The notes under the pieces are model-generated. The model was not told where the DNA came from, did not search any database, and saw nothing but the letters and a program-made list of their open reading frames with translations. Below are positions 57,037 to 64,000 of a stretch of DNA of 64,000 nucleotides, piece by piece. Numbering within the stretch: the first letter of the stretch is position 1; each line of letters starts with the position of its first letter. This DNA is from Pseudoalteromonas fuliginea. Its GTDB lineage: Bacteria > Pseudomonadota > Gammaproteobacteria > Enterobacterales > Alteromonadaceae. The stretch is taken from the NCBI RefSeq assembly GCF_000690055.1, contig NZ_JJNZ01000017.1:1-64000 (forward strand), written 5' to 3'. Position numbers and translations under genes: made by a program.

Positions 57037-58815
57037 ATGCTTTTATTGAATTTTTTAGCGAGTACAAGTGGTGCTAATTTGAGTTTTTTAACCGACAGTA
57101 ACTTCCCGATATTTTTTAGTGGTGCCTTGTTAATGGCGATGATCGCGTCCTTATTTACTATAAAAAATAGCGGTATGAAGTTTAGCTACCTATGCATTGC
57201 TGCTGTTGGTTTAGCAATTTTAAGTCTGGGTAATGCTTGGTTAGCTATTTTACTTGCCTTTGGGTTTTGTTTTCATTTGTGGCAGACGTTTGAGCGTAGT
57301 AATTGGACTCTGATCATCATCAGCTCGTTTGCTAGTTTGTTATTTGTTGTACTTTTTTCTGCACATTTATTATTAGCAATCCCTTTATTTTGGATTGTTA
57401 TCGCTATTTTATTCTTAGCTGTTGTCGGTTTTATCAGTGAAGATGAATTGGCTGAGGAAGTGATTGTCGAAGATAAAGCGCAAGAAATATTTATTGAAAA
57501 TTCACCTCTTTCTAGCTTTGCAGACAGAAAAAAGTTACGAGAAGGCTATTATGCCTGGTGTGATGATACACCCATAAAGGCAGCACTAGTCATTATTCGC
57601 CTAGAGGGCTTTGAACAAGTTAACCAGCAAATAGGGCGAGATTTCGGTGACTTATTACTGACTCAATCAGCAAATAGAATAAAAAAACTATTAGAAAACG
57701 ATGAGATTGTTGATTTAGGGTCACAAGAAAAACTGGCGCATTTAGGTGGACTTAACTTTGCCTTTATTTGTAGTTTGGCGACTCAAAATCATCTTCATGA
57801 GCACGTTATAGAGCACATTCTTGGTGCAACATTAAAACCTTTCAACGTTGCAAACTGTACCGTAGAGGTTAACGCACGAGCAAGTTATGTGGATTGCGGG
57901 GCACAAGAAAATAATTTTGATGATTTAATCTCCTACGCATATTTAGCGCTTGATAGTCACCCTCAACGAAAGGTGGTCCCGTATCATCAGCAAATGATGG
58001 TAGAGCAACTTGAGCAACAAGCACGCTTAAAAGAGTTAGCTAATATCGACTTTTCAAGTGAACTAGAGCTCTATTTTCAACCAATTATTCGTAATGATGA
58101 TGGAAAAATAGAATTTTTAGAACTGTTGTTACGTTGGCAGCATCCAAAGCAAGGTATTTTATCTGCAAATAGATTTATTGATGATATTAGAATTGCAGGA
58201 TTGGCTTATCCATTAGCTACTTTTGTGATAGAGCGTGCGGCAGAACTCGCAATGGCATTGCGTATAGAAGGGATAGCAATACCGCTTAGTATTAATGTAT
58301 TTGGTCCTGAAATGCTTAACGAAGAGTTTGTTGAGTTTGTTGACCGCATCACAAGTGAGCATCAACTAGAGGTTGGGGATTTAATTGTTGAATGCCCGTT
58401 ACACATTTTTACCAATTTAGATAATAAAGGTAGGGCGATGATTGCTAGGCTCAATAACATTGGATTAAAAGTCTGTGTTGATGGGCTCGGTGATAATCCA
58501 GTACTACTGTCTAAATTACCCAATTTAGCTGTTGAGTATATTAAAGTTGCACCGTCGTTAACTGCTGATTTTAGCAATCAAAATAATATACGCAGTTTAA
58601 TTAGTGGCATGGTTGAAATGCATAACCAGCAAAAGACTAAAGTTATTTTTGAGGGCGTAGAAACGTTTGAGCAACTGAGATTTGTTAAAAGTTTAAATGC
58701 TTATGCTGCACAAGGTTATTACTTTGGTCATCCATTGAGTAGTATTGGTTTAATGAGCTGGCTAAAGCAGTGGCAGTTAACACAAGGGGAATATATTCCT
58801 CCTACTTCACGGTAA
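57037..58815 (+). CDS. Membrane protein with degenerate GGDEF and EAL domains
   Basis: 592 residues. About five or six N-terminal membrane segments (to about 140), a degenerate GGDEF region (AHLGGLNFAFI) and an EAL domain with ELLLRWQHP, INVFGPEML, IVECPL, VDGLGDN in place of DDFGTG, and the closing EGVET and QGYYFGHPL. Loss of the second Asp predicts low or no phosphodiesterase activity; a binding role is possible. It is 23 bases after hutI on the same strand, with no terminator seen. Confidence 0.85.
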   Translation: MLLLNFLASTSGANLSFLTDSNFPIFFSGALLMAMIASLFTIKNSGMKFSYLCIAAVGLAILSLGNAWLAILLAFGFCFHLWQTFERSNWTLIIISSFASLLFVVLFSAHLLLAIPLFWIVIAILFLAVVGFISEDELAEEVIVEDKAQEIFIENSPLSSFADRKKLREGYYAWCDDTPIKAALVIIRLEGFEQVNQQIGRDFGDLLLTQSANRIKKLLENDEIVDLGSQEKLAHLGGLNFAFICSLATQNHLHEHVIEHILGATLKPFNVANCTVEVNARASYVDCGAQENNFDDLISYAYLALDSHPQRKVVPYHQQMMVEQLEQQARLKELANIDFSSELELYFQPIIRNDDGKIEFLELLLRWQHPKQGILSANRFIDDIRIAGLAYPLATFVIERAAELAMALRIEGIAIPLSINVFGPEMLNEEFVEFVDRITSEHQLEVGDLIVECPLHIFTNLDNKGRAMIARLNNIGLKVCVDGLGDNPVLLSKLPNLAVEYIKVAPSLTADFSNQNNIRSLISGMVEMHNQQKTKVIFEGVETFEQLRFVKSLNAYAAQGYYFGHPLSSIGLMSWLKQWQLTQGEYIPPTSR

Positions 58816-58856
58816 ATAGCAGTATTAATTTTATTTCAATAAAAGTAAGGCGTTTA

Positions 58857-59906
58857 CTAAAGGCCTTCTTTAGCTTGTAAATAGGTATTCACTAGCGCGC
58901 TAATTACTTGCCCACAGTGTTGTATGCCATTCTCAACGTTATTTGGATGCTGATTTGGTGCAGCTTCACATAAATGTAAATACTGAGACTGACGGTTTTT
59001 AGCGGCTAAATGCACAAAGTGCTCACTGTCGTCCACGTTAAACCCACTGCACGTATAGGCACTTACTGGCATGTAAGAAATGCTGTCTAAATCTACTTCA
59101 ACTCCAAGTGGTAAGTTATCAAAGCTATTTAGTGCATTATTAACGGCTTGAGTGAGTGTAATATCCCGTCTCACTTTTATCGATTGGTAGCTATTAAATT
59201 TAAAATTAGCGTTAGCCATAGCTTCAAGAATAGCTTGATTGTTTTTCAGTTCGTGTAAACCAATCACGTGATAATTATTTAAGAGTTGTTCGTTGTACGC
59301 ATACCGGAAACCGTTGCCACTGTGACGGCCTTCACAGTCTCTAAAGTCGGCATGAGGATCAAAATTTATGGCATTAACCGGTGTATTTTTATATTTACTT
59401 AAAGCACGAATAATACCTAAGCAGTTATTATGCCCCCCGCCAATAATAATTGGCTCAAGACCTGCTTTAAATACAAGGGATAATACATTTTCTACTCGTT
59501 CATCGAGTTGCTGACATAAATTTCGTAATTGATTTAACTGTTTAGGCTGTTGATTATCAAGCTGCTTACTTTTTGCCATTAGATCATCAACATTGACTTC
59601 ACCTAATAAAAGTACTTTTTGTGTAGCAATAAATTGATTATGAGGTTGGTTTAAAAAACGCTTTAAAAAAGCCGGCCACGCTTCGTCTGCACCGCCATTT
59701 CCTAGGTTTGCTTTGGGGCCAATATCTTCGCAAATACCGAGTAATACATAGCGAATACCAAACTGTCCGGCATCAATAAGTGCTTGTTGCACATTAACTT
59801 GAGTATCGAGCAAGGCCATTGCTTGCCAAGCTTTTTTTTCGTTTGCGCGGATAGAGCAAATCGCTTTAACCGCGCTTTCATCATATACCTTTAAATGATT
59901 GGTCAC
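58857..59906 (-). CDS. hutG: Formimidoylglutamase (arginase family)
   Basis: 349 residues. Fourth step: formiminoglutamate to glutamate and formamide. Manganese motifs are GGGHNN, NFDPHADFR (DxHxD) and EVDLDSI. Start GTG, 2 bases after the rraA stop. It is away from the hutUH and hutI transcripts, and I see no HutC operator in front. The assignment rests on the family plus the nearby hut genes; the GGGHNN site differs from the usual GGDHS and might mean altered specificity. Confidence 0.85.
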   Translation of the reverse strand: MTNHLKVYDESAVKAICSIRANEKKAWQAMALLDTQVNVQQALIDAGQFGIRYVLLGICEDIGPKANLGNGGADEAWPAFLKRFLNQPHNQFIATQKVLLLGEVNVDDLMAKSKQLDNQQPKQLNQLRNLCQQLDERVENVLSLVFKAGLEPIIIGGGHNNCLGIIRALSKYKNTPVNAINFDPHADFRDCEGRHSGNGFRYAYNEQLLNNYHVIGLHELKNNQAILEAMANANFKFNSYQSIKVRRDITLTQAVNNALNSFDNLPLGVEVDLDSISYMPVSAYTCSGFNVDDSEHFVHLAAKNRQSQYLHLCEAAPNQHPNNVENGIQHCGQVISALVNTYLQAKEGL

Positions 59907-59907
59907 G

Positions 59908-60405
59908 TTATGCTTCTACGATTTCCAATTCTAGTTCTTCAGCAGATAAAACAATGCCAGTACTGTCAGCATAAATAAAGTCGTCATCAAAAAATGATAC
60001 ACCAGCAAAGTTAACACCTATTGCGTCTTCGCCAGCACCTTCGCTGTCGGCAGCAACCGGTATTGAGGCAATTGCTTGAATACCTAAATCAAGTTCTTCA
60101 AGCTCATCGACATGACGTACTGCGCCGTATACAACAATGCCATTCCAGTTGTTTTCGAGTGCAAGTTCGGCTATTTCGATGTCGATAAGCGCACGACGAG
60201 TTGAACCACCGCCATCAATAAGAAGCACTAAGCCAGTACCATCTTGAGAAAGTAATTCGCGGATCAGTTCATTATTTTCAAAACATTTAACCGTTTTAAT
60301 GCGACCACCAAAACTGTGGCGACCACCAAAGTTGATGAACATTGGTTCTAGCACGTCAACCACATCAGCAAAGTGGTCGCATAAATCAGAAGTGCTGTAA
60401 TCCAT
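59908..60405 (-). CDS. rraA: Ribonuclease E activity regulator RraA
   Basis: 165 residues. [32 protein letters not shown] and [26 protein letters not shown] are the RraA signature. It binds the C-terminal scaffold of RNase E and slows decay of many mRNAs. Adjacent to hutG with 1-base spacing, so the pair is probably co-transcribed. Confidence 0.95.
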   Translation of the reverse strand: MDYSTSDLCDHFADVVDVLEPMFINFGGRHSFGGRIKTVKCFENNELIRELLSQDGTGLVLLIDGGGSTRRALIDIEIAELALENNWNGIVVYGAVRHVDELEELDLGIQAIASIPVAADSEGAGEDAIGVNFAGVSFFDDDFIYADSTGIVLSAEELELEIVEA

Positions 60406-60610
60406 TATTTTATCCTCAAAAGGTACATTAATTTATACCTCAGTATACCCTCCTCATAAGCAATAACAACGACTTAATCGCAGTAAATTTAGGCAAAATA
60501 AGAAGGGAATCAATAAAAGCAACAATAGTGTCTTAAAAGCGTCACGCAATTGTTATTTACAACACCTAAGCTAAAACAGTGTTCATATATTATGCAGCTA
60601 GGAGTAAGTG

Positions 60611-61150
60611 ATGGATGGTAATAATATGCTTAAAAAAGTAGCTCAAATAGATGAGCAATTATTTTTAACTCTGTTTAATTGTAAATCGCCTTCATGGCTG
60701 AAAGTAATCGCATTTGGACTATCAAAAAGTGGTGATGGTGGCCTTTATCTACTCATATGTGGGGCTGTATGGTGGTTAAGTAACAATGAACCATATCAGT
60801 TATTACCAGTAACTTTGCTACTCGGATTTGCGATAGAAAGACCTATCTACTTTTTAGCTAAAAATCGTTTTGCTCGGGTTCGGCCGTGCGATTGTTTAGT
60901 TACAAACGCTTACATAGTACCTAGTGATAAATTTAGTTTACCTTCAGGACACAGTGCAGCTGCATTTTTAGTCGCGATGATCTTAAGCCATTTTTTTCCT
61001 GAATATACTTGGCTACTATTTGGCTGGGCCTCGGGAGTGGCAATTTCTCGAGTTGTACTCGGGGTTCATTTTCCCGCGGATATTATTCTAGGTGCTGTGG
61101 TTGGTAGTTCATGTGCGATATTTTCTTTAGCATTAGTGGTGCCTGAATGA
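60611..61150 (+). CDS. PAP2 family membrane phosphatase
   Basis: 179 residues with about five membrane segments. The three acid phosphatase motifs are KNRFARVRP, PSGHSAA and SRVVLGVHFPAD. Family members remove phosphate from lipids such as phosphatidate or undecaprenyl pyrophosphate. ATG 60611 is preferred over GTG 60608, since GGAG lies 6 bases upstream. It overlaps the next gene by 4 bases. Confidence 0.88.
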   Translation: MDGNNMLKKVAQIDEQLFLTLFNCKSPSWLKVIAFGLSKSGDGGLYLLICGAVWWLSNNEPYQLLPVTLLLGFAIERPIYFLAKNRFARVRPCDCLVTNAYIVPSDKFSLPSGHSAAAFLVAMILSHFFPEYTWLLFGWASGVAISRVVLGVHFPADIILGAVVGSSCAIFSLALVVPE

Positions 61151-62178
61151 AAATATTATATGGTATTCAAGGTACTGGGAATGGTCATATTACTCGCGCT
61201 CGGGTCATGGCTAGTGGTTTTAAGGAATTAGGAATTGATGTTGATTATATTTTTTCGGGACGTGCTAAAAAAGACTACTTTGATATGCAAGAGTTTGGGC
61301 AGTATAAAAGTTTTCGGGGGTTATCTTTTGATACAGAAAATGGTCAAGTAAAAAGCTATCGAACAGTTAGCAATGCGCGCCCTTGTAAATTGCTTGCAGA
61401 TATAAAGTCGCTCGATGTAAAACAGTATGATTTTGTACTCAATGACTTTGAGCCAGTTTCTGCATGGGCTGCAAAAAGAGCTGGAATTCCGGTTGTTGGA
61501 ATTAGCCATCAGGCCGCATTTTTGTCCAGTAGTGTGCCTATGTTTAGTCGCGGGATTTTACGTAAGTCACTTATTAAATACTACGCACCAGCCAATACGT
61601 ATTTAGGTGTTCATTGGCAGCCTTTCGCGCATAATATTATTCCCCCTTTTATTGCTAATCATCAACATGGCAATCCAGTGGCGGTTATGAATAAAGTATT
61701 GGTGTATTTACCTTTCGAAAATTTAGACAGCATTATAGATTATTTAAAAGACTTCCCCGAAAAAGAGTTTTATTGTTATCACCCGCACGCCTGTAATCAA
61801 TCTATTGGGCATATACATTTGCGTTCCCCTTCACGCACTGGCTTTTTAAATGATTTAGCAAATACAAGTGGCGTAATAGGAAACGCAGGGTTTGAGCTTG
61901 CTAGTGAAGCATTAAAATTAGGAAAAAAATTATTATTAAAACCTTTAGACGGACAGTTTGAGCAAGGCGCTAATGCACAAACGCTACTTGCAATGGGTAT
62001 GGCACATGTAATGAGTTATTTAAATCCTCAAGCGCTTGATGATTGGAATACTGCGCCACAAAATAAACAGATTAATTACCCCAGTGATCCCGCTCCTTTA
62101 ATTTTTTGGCTGCTTAAAAAACAATGGAATAATACACACTCATTACATAAAGGTTTATGGGGAAGTGTGAATTTATAA
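61147..62178 (+). CDS. MJ1255/VC2487 family glycosyltransferase
   Basis: 343 residues. The N-terminus MKILYGIQGTGNGHITRARVMASGF and the C-terminal GNAGFELASEALKLGKKLLLKPLDGQFEQGANAQ match a GT-B-type family related to UDP-glycosyltransferases. Donor and acceptor are unknown. It overlaps the PAP2 gene, so a shared lipid-glycan function is likely. Confidence 0.86.
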   Translation: MKILYGIQGTGNGHITRARVMASGFKELGIDVDYIFSGRAKKDYFDMQEFGQYKSFRGLSFDTENGQVKSYRTVSNARPCKLLADIKSLDVKQYDFVLNDFEPVSAWAAKRAGIPVVGISHQAAFLSSSVPMFSRGILRKSLIKYYAPANTYLGVHWQPFAHNIIPPFIANHQHGNPVAVMNKVLVYLPFENLDSIIDYLKDFPEKEFYCYHPHACNQSIGHIHLRSPSRTGFLNDLANTSGVIGNAGFELASEALKLGKKLLLKPLDGQFEQGANAQTLLAMGMAHVMSYLNPQALDDWNTAPQNKQINYPSDPAPLIFWLLKKQWNNTHSLHKGLWGSVNL

Positions 62179-62298
62179 TGATGAAAACTAAAATTAACAA
62201 CACTAAATAACTATATAAAATAAAAATTTATTAATTTAATTAGTTGCTTTGACTCAATAAGCTATAATATTAAAGCATATTTAATAAAGGCGTTTGCG

Positions 62299-64000
62299 AT
62301 GATTTTTTTACAAAATTTAACTATTAAACGACGTTTGCAATTAAACGCAGTCGTTGTTGGTTTAGCTATGGTGATTCTTTTATGTGTGATCATTTTTGAA
62401 TCACGTACAACCTTAAATTTAAATAAGACTATTCAATTAGCAGAAGAGCTTAATGTACATGCACTAGCACTGCGTAAACATGAGAAAAATTTTCTATTTT
62501 ATAAGCACGAAGAAGCGTTAACTGAATTTGAAACTGATTTTAAGCAGTTAAGTAGTAAAATTACAAAATTAAAGCAATCAATGAGCCAACAAGGTATTTC
62601 TGCTGCTCAGGTTGAGCATTTTGAGCAACTAATTAATAGTTATAACAATGATTTTAATACTGTTGTTAAATTACAAAAAGAGATTGGGCTGAATCCTAAA
62701 GATGGCTTATATGGTAAGCTCAGAGCTGCTGTGCATGAAGTCGAAGTACTGCTGAAAGAGCAGCAAAACTACAAGCTTTTATCATCTATGTTGCAACTTA
62801 GGCGCTCAGAAAAAGATTTCATGCTGAGATTTGATATTAAATACCTAGGGCGTTTTAATGAAGGCATAAATACGTTTAAGCAACAGATAGCATCGACTGA
62901 TCTGCTAAGCAGCTACAAAGCAAAAATAACCCCTTTGATTGATATGTATCAAAATGAGTTTGAAACACTTGTACAAGCGCAAACAGCATTAGGTTTAGAC
63001 CTTAATTCTGGTGCGTTAGGTGTTATGCGAGAAAGCGTCAATAAAAGCGATGTAATTGTTACTCAAATTGTTAAAGAAACAAAACTACAAGTTGAAAAGA
63101 GTGTAGAGCAAGCACAATTTTTAGCCATTTTGGTTTTTGTAATTGCAGGTGTGATTGTTCTAGCGCTTGTTTACTTTACCAGTCACTCAATCATTGTACC
63201 TATAGAGCGTGTTTATCACACCATTAACGACATTCGTCGTAATAATGATTTAAGTGTGATGATAGAGCAAACAGGTAAAGATGAAATTACCACCATGACA
63301 ATCGATTTTAATAGCCTCATTGGTGACTTTAGAAACTTAATAAATGAAGTCAACACGGCTTTAAATACGCTTAATGTAGCCACTGAGCATTTATCAGAAA
63401 GCACTGCAGCAACAAGTTCAGGTATGCAAGAGCAACTTCATGAAGCAGATATGGTAGCAACCGCGGCAACTGAAATGCAGGCGACTATTCAAGATATTTC
63501 TCATAATACCGAAGCAGCAGCCAAAAAAGCGGAATCGACCAACTTAAGTGCACAGCAAGGGCGTAATGAAGTGGATTCAACGGTTAAGCATATTAGAGAC
63601 CTATCTGAATCCCTTGGGAATGCATCGAGTGTGGTATCACAGCTCGAAAAAGATGGGGAGACAATTGGTTCTGTGCTTGATGTGATCCGTGGTATTGCTG
63701 AGCAAACAAATTTACTCGCACTTAATGCTGCAATTGAAGCTGCTCGAGCTGGTGAGTATGGTCGTGGTTTTGCCGTAGTAGCAGATGAAGTCCGCTCACT
63801 TGCACAACGTACACAAGAGTCTACTAGCGAGATTGAAGGGATTATTAATACATTACAACAGCGCACTCAAGAAGTTGTGAGTATTATGCATCAGTGTCGT
63901 TCACAAGGCGATGAAAGTGCCTCGCAAGCGATTAAGGCTGGAGAATTATTAGGTGCAATTACGGAAGATGTACAAACTATAATGGAAATGAGTACTCAAA
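62299..64000 (+). CDS. Methyl-accepting chemotaxis protein, 3' end outside window
   Basis: 567 codons visible, no stop. Membrane segment about 15-38; a long helical sensor with [14 protein letters not shown] and [13 protein letters not shown], resembling HBM (helical bimodular) ligand domains; second membrane segment about 275-295; HAMP; then the signalling hairpin, with the conserved tip [19 protein letters not shown] near residue 470. Start ATG 62299 has AAAGG 8 bases upstream. HBM receptors in other bacteria bind organic acids, but the ligand here is unknown. Confidence 0.93.
   Translation, partial: MIFLQNLTIKRRLQLNAVVVGLAMVILLCVIIFESRTTLNLNKTIQLAEELNVHALALRKHEKNFLFYKHEEALTEFETDFKQLSSKITKLKQSMSQQGISAAQVEHFEQLINSYNNDFNTVVKLQKEIGLNPKDGLYGKLRAAVHEVEVLLKEQQNYKLLSSMLQLRRSEKDFMLRFDIKYLGRFNEGINTFKQQIASTDLLSSYKAKITPLIDMYQNEFETLVQAQTALGLDLNSGALGVMRESVNKSDVIVTQIVKETKLQVEKSVEQAQFLAILVFVIAGVIVLALVYFTSHSIIVPIERVYHTINDIRRNNDLSVMIEQTGKDEITTMTIDFNSLIGDFRNLINEVNTALNTLNVATEHLSESTAATSSGMQEQLHEADMVATAATEMQATIQDISHNTEAAAKKAESTNLSAQQGRNEVDSTVKHIRDLSESLGNASSVVSQLEKDGETIGSVLDVIRGIAEQTNLLALNAAIEAARAGEYGRGFAVVADEVRSLAQRTQESTSEIEGIINTLQQRTQEVVSIMHQCRSQGDESASQAIKAGELLGAITEDVQTIMEMSTQ

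Noticed and set aside
63216-63866. Two minus-strand ORFs within the chemoreceptor gene
   Set aside because: Shadows of the receptor reading frame, which shows clear MCP motifs.
1-64000. Prophage, CRISPR array, defence island or integron
   Set aside because: No regularly spaced repeats, integrase, transposase or phage-type genes seen; the region is collinear housekeeping DNA.

Overview
The window looks like a chromosomal segment of a marine gammaproteobacterium of the order Alteromonadales, most likely Pseudoalteromonas. The evidence is the AT-rich coding style, protein sequences close to Shewanella/Vibrio/E. coli orthologues, and the neighbourhood polA - small-RNA locus - engB - GGA-rich RNA locus - yihI - hemN, which follows the E. 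coli order polA-spf-engB(yihA)-csrC-yihI-hemN. It is mostly housekeeping and metabolic DNA. I see no prophage, CRISPR array, transposase gene or defence island. The genus call is inference.

Layout. 1-150: 3' part of a 5S rRNA gene (unusual inserted hairpin) and the rRNA operon terminator. 0.4-4.0 kb: VOC protein, small acidic protein and fatty acid cis/trans isomerase. 4.1-7.6 kb: hybrid histidine kinase, a transposase-less TIR element that overlaps the kinase stop codon, and a ModF-like double ABC ATPase. 7.7-14.8 kb (minus strand): an envelope block of phosphoethanolamine transferase, diacylglycerol kinase and a second alkaline-phosphatase-fold membrane transferase, followed by an OmpR-type two-component system and a TraB/GumN protein; a PmrA-like box lies upstream of the transferase. 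15.1-20.7 kb: ilvLGMDA with leader peptide and attenuator. 20.8-30.9 kb: anchored NMT1-like protein, methyltransferase, carbonic anhydrase, ubiK, rep helicase, GAF-GGDEF-EAL-like protein, cytochrome c5, elbB.

31.0-43.5 kb: polA, preceded by DnaA-box-like sequences and clustered GATC sites, a probable small RNA after polA, yceI, engB, cytochrome c4, a CsrB/CsrC-like RNA with nine GGA motifs, yihI, hemN, darP, pmbA and a DciA-like gene. 43.9-50.3 kb: M13 peptidase, NahK-like kinase, mutT, secA. 50.9-60.4 kb: histidine utilisation (hutH, hutU, hutC, hutI, hutG) with two perfect HutC-type operators, interrupted by a degenerate GGDEF/EAL membrane protein; hutG follows rraA. 60.6-62.2 kb: PAP2 phosphatase plus MJ1255-type glycosyltransferase. 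62.3-64.0 kb: 5' part of a chemoreceptor gene that runs off the window.

How it works together. The hut genes encode the full four-step route from histidine to glutamate and formamide under local repressor control. ilvGMDA supplies branched-chain amino acid synthesis under leader-peptide control. The lipid A block pairs an enzyme that releases diacylglycerol with the kinase that recycles it. The most interesting non-coding items are the CsrB/C-like RNA, the small RNA in the spf position, the TIR element that rewrites the kinase C-terminus, and the altered 5S rRNA.
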